Counted from the stretch's first letter, positions 1 to 5,527 are shown. The stretch: DNA of 5,812 bases from Cyanobacteria bacterium UBA11372 (GCA_003486675.1 DNGG01000422.1:24333-30144), one strand, 5' to 3'. Made by a program: numbers and translations. The notes: generated from the letters alone by a model not told the origin.

Positions 1-1
1 A

Positions 2-59
2 GGGGCGGGTTTTACGAGAGATATTTGCAGCGTACCCAACGAATAAATAAACCCGCCCC
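2..59. repeat. Long inverted repeat downstream of the DUF4335-type gene
   Basis: GGGGCGGGTTT (2-12) is matched perfectly by AAACCCGCCCC (49-59), and one more A-T pair (13 with 48) makes 12 bp, with an AT-rich spacer of 34 bases. It ends 17 bases beyond the stop of the minus-strand gene, so it could shape the 3' end of that transcript. No T-run follows either arm, so a classical rho-independent terminator is unlikely. From memory, GGGGCGGGTTT-type inverted repeats occur in many copies in filamentous cyanobacterial genomes, which would make this a dispersed REP- or MITE-like element. The element may begin before the window edge. Confidence 0.65.
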
Positions 60-76
60 GGTGGAGGTAGTTGACG

Positions 77-2251
77 TTAATTTGACGGCCCTAAAAATGC
101 CTGCACCTTACCATCTTTAGACAGAACCAAGATAATTGTGGTATTGCGTCCTCCCTCAATCGGAGAAACAAAAGGTTCGCCCACCAAAGGCATCTCGGTG
201 CGATCGAGATAGATTTCTGCGGTTTGTCCTCGGGGGGTGACGCTTTTAATCGAGCCATCGGGATTGAGCGACAAAGTGTACTCAATATCTTGGGTCAAAG
301 TTGAGGGCGGCTGCCAGCGCTGGCGGAAATACCGTTCCACCTCACCTACCTGGGGAATCGGAGCGAAGGCGCTAGTGTTGTCTCTTTCCGCCGCCGGAAT
401 TCTGTTTGTCTCTGGCTGAGGCGTAGGAGCAGACCTCAGTGCGGCGACTGACGGCTCTGGATTAGTTGCTGTGGGGGTGGGAGTGGGAATTACAGCCGGA
501 GCGGCAGCCATCGGCGTCGGAATTGTAGAAGTAGATGGAAAGTCTGGCGCCGGAATTGCCGGAGGAGCTGCGGCAGCTGGGGTGGGAATTGTCGGACGAG
601 CTGCGGCAGCTGGGGTGGGAATTGTCGGACGAGCTATGGCAGCTGGGGTGGGAATAGGCGTGGGAGTGACAAACCTGGGTGTGGGGATCGCAGGCGGAGG
701 CTGAATCGTTGGAGCTGGAATTGCCGCTCTTACCCTAGCAGGAGACGGCGGGGCTTTGGGAGTTTCATCTGGTCTGGGGAAAAATGTAGGATTGGGAGTC
801 GCCGCAGAACGAACCGCCCCAGGTGAGGTGCGCTCTCTAACTCGGTTGGGACTGCTGGCAACTCGGTCAGGATTCACAGTCACCGCCGGACTAGGAGAGG
901 GGCGAGAGCTGGCTTGAGGCAGGCTCTGCGATCGCTCCCCAGCATCGTTTTGCACCCGCGGCGGCTGAGTCGGGAGGGGAGTTGGAGCAGTAGTTGGGCG
1001 TGGGGTATCAAACTGCAAGGGTATCTTGTATGACCCTGAAGGCGACCTGCTAGCAGGCGATCCCCCAGAGGGCAACGACGGGGAGGCAGCAGGCGCGGGC
1101 GGTACTCCAGACCTCAAGTTGGACGATGGCGTCGTCGGACTCGGTGTCGCCCCAGTGCCGAAAGTAGGCGACCCAATTGCCGGACTCGGCGTCACCCCAG
1201 CGCCCAAAGTGGGAGAGGGAGTAGGCGAAGGCGTCGCCCCAGGCAGCAGATTTGGCGACACTCCAGTCCCGAAGGGAAGCGAGGCATTGGGACTGGGCGA
1301 TCCCCCAGCCCCCAAGGTTGGGGTTGGCAAAATTGGCGTAGAAGACAGGGGTGGCGTTGGCACTACCAGCGTCGGACTGGGTGAGGGGATAGTCGCGATC
1401 GCTGGCTGTTCGGTAGGGGTAGGATTTGGGCTAACCGCAGGTGCATCTGCTGTTTGGATCGGAGTGTTGCGATTGAGCAGTTGTACCCCTGCTGCGGTTG
1501 CTCCCGCTACCAACACGAGCCCCGCAGCGGTTTTTGCCCAAACCGGAGTCCCTATCAGCTTGGCTGCAAAGCCTTTTCTCTGGGCACCCTTGAGGTTGGG
1601 CAATACCACCAACTCTTCTGCATATTGCTCAAAAGCAGTAGCGAGATCAAATAATTGCAGCGTACTCAGGCGCACCACCTGTCCTGACTCAGGCGTCGCC
1701 AGGGAACCGAGATAAAGGTTATGCGCCAGCATTCCATCGGGTTGCAAATAAATGTTGCCCGCCAGGACAGGCGGTAAAAACGAAGAATTTTCTTCTTCTC
1801 TACGAATAAATTCGGGGGGGCTGCTAGGCTGGGTGCTTGGATCAAAAGAAGGGAAGCGCTCCGCGTCTTCCCGTCTCTCCGTCTCCCCCTCTTCTTGGTC
1901 ATTGGTTGTATCCGATATCAAATTTGCTGATGGGGCTTCTGGGTGCAAATCATCGGCGGTGTCGGTAGCGGCAGGGGGCAGCAGCGCTCTGGAAGTCTCG
2001 GGTGGCTGTGTGAGGAAGTCCTGCACGTAAGTTTCCACAGCTTCCCGCAGTGCTTCTAACTGAGTTTTGTCGCCCTTGATCGTCAGCCGTTTTTCTTCAG
2101 GCAATCGCGGATCGTCAAGACTGAGCTGGAACTGTAGCTGCTTGATTGCGGGACGACCGAGCCAGCGGGATAGGGGCGAGCCAGAAGCGGTTATTTCCAG
2201 AGTGCAAGTGGGGGGAGTGTAGCGGCGCAAAACTGAGTTGGATGAGGACAT
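77..2251 (-). CDS. DUF4335-type membrane-anchored protein with long Pro-rich linker
   Basis: This 724-residue protein of unknown function resembles the cyanobacterial DUF4335 family at its N-terminus (about 1-82, beginning SNSVLRRYTPPTCTLEI). A second conserved-looking block lies at about 157-220 (LAGNIYLQPDG to the LATAFEQYAEEL helix). One hydrophobic segment at about 236-259 is the only membrane helix and has no cleavable signal character. Residues 265-632 are a low-complexity Pro/Thr/Ser/Ala linker with IPTP, PSPT and GTGATPSP repeats. A compact C-terminal domain (about 633-724, VGEVERYFRQRWQPP then LNPDGSIKSVTPRG) recalls TonB/TolA C-terminal folds; that likeness is my inference. The predicted topology is head inside, tail in the periplasm. 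It follows the DUF3038-type gene by 96 bases on the same strand, probably as one operon. The start matches the family N-terminus, but no Shine-Dalgarno is visible; heptamer repeats lie directly upstream. Family assignment is from recall. Confidence 0.88.
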   Translation of the reverse strand: MSSSNSVLRRYTPPTCTLEITASGSPLSRWLGRPAIKQLQFQLSLDDPRLPEEKRLTIKGDKTQLEALREAVETYVQDFLTQPPETSRALLPPAATDTADDLHPEAPSANLISDTTNDQEEGETERREDAERFPSFDPSTQPSSPPEFIRREEENSSFLPPVLAGNIYLQPDGMLAHNLYLGSLATPESGQVVRLSTLQLFDLATAFEQYAEELVVLPNLKGAQRKGFAAKLIGTPVWAKTAAGLVLVAGATAAGVQLLNRNTPIQTADAPAVSPNPTPTEQPAIATIPSPSPTLVVPTPPLSSTPILPTPTLGAGGSPSPNASLPFGTGVSPNLLPGATPSPTPSPTLGAGVTPSPAIGSPTFGTGATPSPTTPSSNLRSGVPPAPAASPSLPSGGSPASRSPSGSYKIPLQFDTPRPTTAPTPLPTQPPRVQNDAGERSQSLPQASSRPSPSPAVTVNPDRVASSPNRVRERTSPGAVRSAATPNPTFFPRPDETPKAPPSPARVRAAIPAPTIQPPPAIPTPRFVTPTPIPTPAAIARPTIPTPAAAARPTIPTPAAAAPPAIPAPDFPSTSTIPTPMAAAPAVIPTPTPTATNPEPSVAALRSAPTPQPETNRIPAAERDNTSAFAPIPQVGEVERYFRQRWQPPSTLTQDIEYTLSLNPDGSIKSVTPRGQTAEIYLDRTEMPLVGEPFVSPIEGGRNTTIILVLSKDGKVQAFLGPSN
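565..656. repeat. 33-bp in-frame tandem repeat in the Pro-rich linker
   Basis: Bases 565-597 and 598-630 are identical 33-mers, and 631-656 is a third partial copy with 24 of 26 bases matching. On the minus strand each unit encodes the 11 residues RPTIPTPAAAA (residues 541-562 of the DUF4335-type protein). Complete identity at third codon positions points to recent duplication or slippage rather than selection on the peptide alone. Because 33 is divisible by three, copy-number change would alter linker length without breaking the frame. Confidence 0.85.
928..935. other. HIP1 octamer (one of four)
   Basis: GCGATCGC, the highly iterated palindrome of many cyanobacterial genomes, occurs here and at 1395-1402, 3147-3154 and 4714-4721. 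Three copies are inside coding sequence and the one at 3147 is in the divergent intergenic region. Four copies in 5.8 kb is far above chance and supports the cyanobacterial origin of the window. Confidence 0.9.
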
Positions 2252-2258
2252 AAGACTA

Positions 2259-2335
2259 GGTAATGGGTAATGGGTAATAGGTAATGGGTAATAGGTAATG
2301 GAGAACGGTCAAAGCAATTACCAATTACCAATTAG
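2259..2335. repeat. Heptanucleotide tandem repeat forming an inverted repeat (STRR-like)
   Basis: Six tandem heptamers GGTAATR fill 2259-2300 (last base G, G, A, G, A, G). After a spacer of 14 bases come three heptamers of the opposite sense, CAATTAC, CAATTAC and CAATTAG (2315-2335). Bases 2287-2301 pair with 2315-2329 at 13 of 15 positions, so a hairpin with a 13-base loop is possible in RNA or single-stranded DNA. The array fills the gap between the DUF3038- and DUF4335-type genes and comes within 7 bases of the latter's start codon. Short tandemly repeated heptamers of this kind are known in filamentous cyanobacteria. Confidence 0.85.
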
Positions 2336-2347
2336 CGATTGACAAAA

Positions 2348-2938
2348 TTATTTTTTAGTTTTTCCCAAAAGTGCTAGCCAGAGACGCCGATGACCGCCCT
2401 TGCTGCTGTAGAACAGTAAATCGATCATGAGTTTAAGCGCCAAGTGGGCTAAAGAGTCGGGAGATAGGTTTTCTCCTTCTTCCATGCGCTCAACGTACTT
2501 GTTGCTAAAGGCGTCGAGGTAATCTCCTAAAAGCGCGGCTTGATGGGGAGCGCGGTTTTGCTCGGTCATCTGTTCGAGTAGGGCAACGGCGCGACGGATC
2601 AGTTCTTGATGCTGTTTGGCTAGGTGGCAGATAATTAAAACCAGACTGCGCGCTTCTTCGACATCAAGCTTTTTCCGCCCTCCCTGACTTTTGCGTAAAG
2701 GATTCGACGAGCGCAAACGCCACAGGTTAACCCGATCTTGGATTGCAGACTCCAGATTCAACAGAGCTGCGGCGCTGAGGATGGCGTCTGAGCCAATTCC
2801 CGTTAGTGTTTCTAAGGCAAGCAAAACTAAATCTAGCTGGGCTTTGATGTTGTCTAACTGCACCGGATCTGGTAAGGCAGTTAGGTTGAACTCTTCCCAG
2901 TTGATGCTTGGGGTGGGGGGCTGAGCTGGTGAGCGCAT
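2348..2938 (-). CDS. DUF3038-type cyanobacterial protein
   Basis: This 196-residue protein of unknown function looks like a member of the cyanobacterial DUF3038 family (recalled, not searched). It is soluble and mostly helical, with no signal peptide or membrane span. Segments are QLDNIKAQLDLVLLALETLTGIGS (27-50), a helix at about 51-76, a basic stretch RKSQGGRKK (82-90), a long helix at about 93-125, a YLDAFSNKYVERMEE segment (140-154), and a basic C-terminal tail with GGHRRLWLALLG (181-192). I chose the ATG at 2938. An upstream in-frame ATG at 3037 would add 33 residues (RQSRYIKTLF...), which do not look like the family N-terminus and include an unlikely CC pair. Neither start has a strong ribosome site; GAAG lies 3 bases before the ATG at 2938. 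It is the upstream gene of a likely operon with the DUF4335-type gene, suggesting a shared complex or pathway. It is divergent from the GH57 gene. Confidence 0.85.
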   Translation of the reverse strand: MRSPAQPPTPSINWEEFNLTALPDPVQLDNIKAQLDLVLLALETLTGIGSDAILSAAALLNLESAIQDRVNLWRLRSSNPLRKSQGGRKKLDVEEARSLVLIICHLAKQHQELIRRAVALLEQMTEQNRAPHQAALLGDYLDAFSNKYVERMEEGENLSPDSLAHLALKLMIDLLFYSSKGGHRRLWLALLGKTKK

Positions 2939-3048
2939 ATCTTCAGAATAAAAGAAAGGTAGGGTCAGGATCTTTCCGTTACGGTTTTGGCAACAAGATG
3001 GCTCAAATAAGGTTTTTATGTAACGGGATTGACGCATTTAATCGGCTT

Positions 3049-3086
3049 GGGGAATTACCAGGACAGGGGCAAGGGGGGACAGGGGC
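3049..3086 (+). other. G-run cluster with direct repeat GGACAGGGGC
   Basis: Runs of 4, 4, 6 and 4 G occur at 3049, 3066, 3073 and 3082, the last three separated by three-base loops (CAA, ACA) and the first by 13 bases. The decamer GGACAGGGGC is present at 3061-3070 and 3077-3086. The strand could in principle form a G-quadruplex; the opposite strand is the coding-sense leader of the DUF3038 operon. This may equally be a degenerate dispersed repeat. Confidence 0.4.
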
Positions 3087-3214
3087 GATCGGATGGGAAA
3101 ATAGGAATTAATGCATCTTTCTGAAGTTAGGTTTTAACGGAGTCTCGCGATCGCAAAGCAGGCTCGATCGGCTAGGGTGTGTTTTCGCCTTAGAATCTTA
3201 AAATACTGCGAAGC

Positions 3215-3243
3215 CTGACCTCCTGCTGAGTCAGTTCTACAAT
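3215..3243 (+). promoter_or_regulatory. Candidate sigma70-type promoter of the GH57 gene
   Basis: CTGACC (3215-3220, 4 of 6 to TTGACA) and TACAAT (3238-3243, 5 of 6 to TATAAT) are separated by exactly 17 bases. Transcription would begin near 3250, leaving a leader of only about 13 bases, which fits the absence of a Shine-Dalgarno before the ATG at 3263. A second possible -10, TAAAAT at 3199-3204, lacks a good -35. Confidence 0.45.
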
Positions 3244-3262
3244 ACACCCTCGCTGAATAACT

Positions 3263-4852
3263 ATGGCTACCGGCTATCTCGCTCTCGTACTGCACGCCCA
3301 TCTCCCGTTTGTCCGGCACCCTGAAAGCGACTACGTTCTAGAAGAGGAATGGCTTTACGAAGCCATTACTGAAACCTATATTCCCTTGCTATTAGTATTT
3401 GAAGGTTTAAGGCGGGATGGCATAGACTTCAAAATCACGATGAGCATGACGCCACCTTTGGTGTCAATGCTACGCGACCCTTTACTACAAGAGCGTTACG
3501 AAAAACACTTAGGCAAACTCAGACAATTAACCGAGTTGGAAATGGAGCGCAACCATTTCAACGGTCACCTGCGCTACCTCGCGGAACATTACGCCAAAGA
3601 GTTTGACACGACTCGACAAACTTGGGACCGCTACAACGGCGACCTGGTTGCGGCTTTCAAGCAATTCTTAGATACGAATAACCTAGAAATCATCACTTGC
3701 GGCGCGACTCACGGCTACCTACCGCTGATGAAAATGTATCCCGAAGCCGTATGGGCGCAAATTCAAGTCGCCTGCGAACACTACGAGCAAAATTTCGGGC
3801 GTCCTCCCAAGGGCATTTGGCTACCCGAATGCGCTTATTATAATGGCCTAGAGCGGATGCTTGCCGATGCCGGGTTGCGCTACATGCTAATTGACGGACA
3901 TGGGCTGCTTTATGGGCGTCCCCGCCCTCGGTTTGGCACTTATACCCCTGTTTTTACCGAAACCGGCATTGCTGCTTACGGTCGCGACCACGAGTCGGCG
4001 CACCAAGTTTGGTCTACTCAACTCGGCTATCCGGGCGATCCAGCTTATCGAGAATTTTATAAGGATTTGGGCTGGGAAGCGGAATACGAATATATTAAGC
4101 CCTACATCATGCCGAACGGTCAGCGCAAAAATATCGGCATTAAGTACCACAAGATTACTGGGCGCGGCATCGGCTTAAGCGAGAAACAATTATACGACCC
4201 TTACTGGGCAAAGGAAAAGGCAGCAGAACACGCTGGCAATTTTATGTATAATCGGGGACGCCAAATCCAGCATCTTTACACTTCGATGCAGCAACCTCCG
4301 ATTGTTGTCTCGCCTTACGATGCGGAATTGTTCGGTCACTGGTGGTATGAAGGGCCGATGTTTTTAGATTTTTTGATCCGCAAGTCGTGGCACGATCAAA
4401 AAACTTATGCTTTGACTCATTTAGCAGATTATTTGCGCTTTCATCCGAAGCAACAAGTGTGCCGTCTGGCTCAATCTAGTTGGGGTTATAAAGGCTTTCA
4501 CGAGTTTTGGCTGAATGAAACTAATTCTTGGATTTATCCCCACTTGCACAAAGGGGCAGAACGAATGATTGAATTGGCAAAGCGAGAACCAGCAGATGAG
4601 TTGGAGTTTCGAGCGCTCAATCAAGCGGCGCGAGAATTGTTGTTAGCTCAATCTTCTGACTGGGCGTTTATTATGCGGACGGGAACGATGGTTCCTTATG
4701 CCAAGAAACGGACGCGATCGCACCTAATGCGCTTCAATAAACTCTACGACGATCTCAATGCTGGCAAAGTTGACAGCGGCTGGCTGGAAAAAGTGCAAGC
4801 GATCGATAATATCTTCCCCAAAATTAACTATCGCGTCTATCGACCGTTGTGA
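3263..4852 (+). CDS. GH57 alpha-1,4-glucan branching-type enzyme
   Basis: This 529-residue cytoplasmic protein has the full layout of GH57 glucan branching enzymes (catalytic barrel plus the C-terminal DUF1957 helical region), and its length is usual for the family. Such enzymes cut an alpha-1,4-glucan and rejoin the piece by an alpha-1,6 bond. Visible motifs are HAHLPFV at 11-17 (metal/substrate-site motif), GATHGYLPL (147-155), WLPEC with the expected nucleophile Glu189, YDAELFGHWW with the expected acid/base Asp353, and WAFIMRTG (467-474). The segment AAYGRD has Tyr239 about where the active-site-loop tyrosine of characterised branching enzymes lies; that placement is inference. All catalytic residues are present, so it should be active. 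Cyanobacteria usually also have a GH13 GlgB, and the division of work with this enzyme is unclear, so alpha-amylase or glucanotransferase activity remains possible. There is no clear ribosome site; the ATG is fixed by the family-typical N-terminus (GYLALVLHAHLPFV). A 28-bp palindrome follows 7 bases after the stop. Confidence 0.93.
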   Translation: MATGYLALVLHAHLPFVRHPESDYVLEEEWLYEAITETYIPLLLVFEGLRRDGIDFKITMSMTPPLVSMLRDPLLQERYEKHLGKLRQLTELEMERNHFNGHLRYLAEHYAKEFDTTRQTWDRYNGDLVAAFKQFLDTNNLEIITCGATHGYLPLMKMYPEAVWAQIQVACEHYEQNFGRPPKGIWLPECAYYNGLERMLADAGLRYMLIDGHGLLYGRPRPRFGTYTPVFTETGIAAYGRDHESAHQVWSTQLGYPGDPAYREFYKDLGWEAEYEYIKPYIMPNGQRKNIGIKYHKITGRGIGLSEKQLYDPYWAKEKAAEHAGNFMYNRGRQIQHLYTSMQQPPIVVSPYDAELFGHWWYEGPMFLDFLIRKSWHDQKTYALTHLADYLRFHPKQQVCRLAQSSWGYKGFHEFWLNETNSWIYPHLHKGAERMIELAKREPADELEFRALNQAARELLLAQSSDWAFIMRTGTMVPYAKKRTRSHLMRFNKLYDDLNAGKVDSGWLEKVQAIDNIFPKINYRVYRPL

Positions 4853-4859
4853 AACTAAA

Positions 4860-4887
4860 GTAGAGACGTTACATGTAACGTCTCTAC
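4860..4887. repeat. Perfect 28-bp palindrome after the GH57 gene
   Basis: GTAGAGACGTTACA is followed immediately by its exact reverse complement TGTAACGTCTCTAC, giving a 14-bp perfect arm on each side and no spacer. It starts 7 bases after the GH57 stop. As RNA it would make a strong stem-loop protecting or ending the transcript, but no T-run follows, so it is not a standard intrinsic terminator. From memory, palindromes of the GTAGAGACGTTNCATGNAACGTCTCTAC type recur in cyanobacterial intergenic DNA, so this is probably a dispersed REP-like element. Confidence 0.85.
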
Positions 4888-4921
4888 CAGGAATAAATGC
4901 AATTTAATCAAGAGTGTAACT

Positions 4922-4991
4922 GCTAATAGCTAATCGCTAATGGCTGCTCTGTGGCAATTGACAATTAGCAAGCTTGCAATTAGCCATTAGC
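4922..4991. repeat. Second heptamer-type inverted repeat (GCTAATN)
   Basis: Three tandem heptamers GCTAATA, GCTAATC and GCTAATG (4922-4942) are answered by the opposite-sense run GCAATTAGCCATTAGC (4976-4991), which pairs with 4929-4944 at 14 of 16 positions. The centre contains a further ACAATTAGC copy and the palindrome GCAAGCTTGC (4968-4977). It is built on the same plan as the GGTAATR element at 2259-2335, but with a different second base. Confidence 0.75.
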
Positions 4992-5004
4992 CATCCATAC
5001 ACTA

Positions 5005-5030
5005 CCGATACCTAAGGACATGGTATCAGG
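5005..5030 (-). terminator. Weak stem-loop downstream of the small unknown gene
   Basis: Read on the minus strand, ACCTGATACC pairs with GGTATCGGT, with one bulged T and a 9-base loop, starting about 10 bases beyond the stop at 5038. No U-run follows, so it is at best a factor-assisted or weak terminator. It could also be unrelated to termination. Confidence 0.25.
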
Positions 5031-5037
5031 TGGAATT

Positions 5038-5400
5038 TTATTCGCACTTGATTCTTCGGGTTAATATGCTCATGACTTCCCCTGAAACGGGAGCAGGCAA
5101 TAGGGGACTCCACTCGCTAATTTGAGCAAACCTGACTGCGTATAGGGTGCTAATTGTGGACGTGACTCCTCTGTGAGAGCTAATCACCAAAATTCTGACA
5201 ATTTCGTAGTCGTCTGTCGAAACTGGCAGAGTTTCTGCATCCGGGAGCAAGAAACTTCCCAATGCTCCTTGCTTGATCTCAGTTTTAGGACTTACGCTCA
5301 TATTCCCGGTTTCTATGAAAAATCGTGGGTTTGACAGCGAGAAATCCACGAAGAAACCCGGTTGCTTACCCCGCGTGGGTAAGTCTTGAATTTGTAACAT
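5038..5400 (-). CDS. Small conserved-looking protein of unknown function
   Basis: I do not know a function for this 120-residue protein. The core (about 34-120) reads as a real soluble protein, with ALGSFLLPDAETLPVSTDDYEIVRILVISSHRG then RFAQISEWSPLLPAPVSGEVMSILTRRI. The last block, EWSPLLPxPxSGEVMSILTRRI, resembles small hypothetical proteins I associate with filamentous cyanobacteria; this is recall, not a search. There is no membrane helix or signal peptide. The ATG at 5400 is favoured by a perfect AGGAGG 10 bases upstream and by a good promoter further upstream. However, residues about 6-35 (LPTRGKQPGFFVDF... to FFIETG) are encoded by palindromic repeat DNA, and Met34 (ATG at 5301, 87 residues) could be the older start. 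It faces the RHH gene across a shared control region. A domesticated repeat at the 5' end is the odd feature. Confidence 0.62.
   Translation of the reverse strand: MLQIQDLPTRGKQPGFFVDFSLSNPRFFIETGNMSVSPKTEIKQGALGSFLLPDAETLPVSTDDYEIVRILVISSHRGVTSTISTLYAVRFAQISEWSPLLPAPVSGEVMSILTRRIKCE
5305..5383. repeat. Stacked palindromes inside the 5' end of the small gene
   Basis: Three nested or adjacent stems are visible. CCGGTTTCT (5306-5314) pairs with AGAAACCCGG (5352-5361, one bulge). CGTGGGTTT (5324-5332) pairs with AAATCCACG (5342-5350, one G-T wobble). CTTACCC (5365-5371) pairs with GGGTAAG (5377-5383) around a five-base loop. In frame on the minus strand they encode residues 6-32. GAAACCCGG-type inverted repeats, giving peptides like KKPGFF and RFFxETG, are familiar to me from filamentous cyanobacteria, so this is probably a dispersed element that became coding. 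Confidence 0.65.
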
Positions 5401-5410
5401 GGTTTATGTG

Positions 5411-5416
5411 CCTCCT
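5411..5416 (-). promoter_or_regulatory. Strong Shine-Dalgarno of the small unknown gene
   Basis: CCTCCT on the plus strand reads AGGAGG on the minus strand, 10 bases before the ATG at 5400. It is the only full Shine-Dalgarno placed to serve any start in this window. It decides for the longer (120-residue) form of the gene over the internal ATG at 5301. Confidence 0.7.
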
Positions 5417-5442
5417 GTAGCTATGGGTATAGGGGGTAAAGT

Positions 5443-5473
5443 CGCGCATTGGGTGTTGCAGACCCAATGCGCG
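5443..5473. promoter_or_regulatory. 12-bp hairpin in the 5' UTR of the small gene
   Basis: CGCGCATTGGGT (5443-5454) pairs perfectly with ACCCAATGCGCG (5462-5473) around a seven-base loop. It lies between the candidate minus-strand promoter and the AGGAGG site, ending 26 bases before that site, so it would fold in the leader of that transcript. On the plus strand it is followed after four bases by TTTTT (5478-5482), which looks like an intrinsic terminator and could block read-through towards the RHH gene. A dispersed repeat is a third possibility. Confidence 0.6.
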
Positions 5474-5496
5474 GCACTTTTTAGGTTGTTGATGGT

Positions 5497-5527
5497 ATTG
5501 TAGCACTATTAGCACTATTAGTGTCAA
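5497..5527 (-). promoter_or_regulatory. Candidate promoter of the small unknown gene
   Basis: On the minus strand a perfect TTGACA (5527-5522) is followed after 19 bases by TACAAT (5502-5497, 5 of 6 to consensus). The spacer is longer than the ideal 17 bases and is almost wholly made of two AGTGCT copies 9 bases apart, so a protein bound there would sit between the two RNA polymerase elements. Transcription would begin near 5490, giving a leader of about 90 bases that contains the hairpin and the AGGAGG. Confidence 0.5.

Larger units (their letters stand above)
2939..3262. other. Divergent intergenic region
   Basis: About 324 bases lie between the chosen start of the minus-strand operon and the GH57 start. 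The stretch holds a G-run cluster (3049-3085), a HIP1 octamer (3147-3154) and a candidate plus-strand promoter (3215-3243). I see no convincing minus-strand promoter, no RNA gene and no further coding sequence. The open frames here on either strand show no recognisable protein character. Confidence 0.5.

Noticed and set aside
471..704. Plus-strand open frame of repeated GVGIV units
   Set aside because: Antisense of the IPTP repeats in the same linker; the frame is open because of base composition and 33-bp periodicity.
1026..1715. 229-residue plus-strand open frame, rich in Gly and Val
   Set aside because: It is the antisense of the Pro-rich linker of the DUF4335-type gene (Pro codons read backwards give Gly) and has no family character.
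2259..2335. CRISPR-like array
   Set aside because: Units are 7 bases with no spacers; this is a tandem heptamer repeat.
3134..3319. 61-residue minus-strand open frame over the GH57 promoter
   Set aside because: Overlaps the clear start of the GH57 gene in antisense and has no recognisable protein pattern.
3887..4178. Two open frames (87 and 95 residues) within the GH57 gene
   Set aside because: Shadows of a complete, motif-rich catalytic domain in another frame.
5497..5527. MerR-type operator in the 19-bp spacer
   Set aside because: The spacer holds direct repeats rather than a dyad, and no MerR-like gene is in the window; only the spacing resembles MerR promoters.
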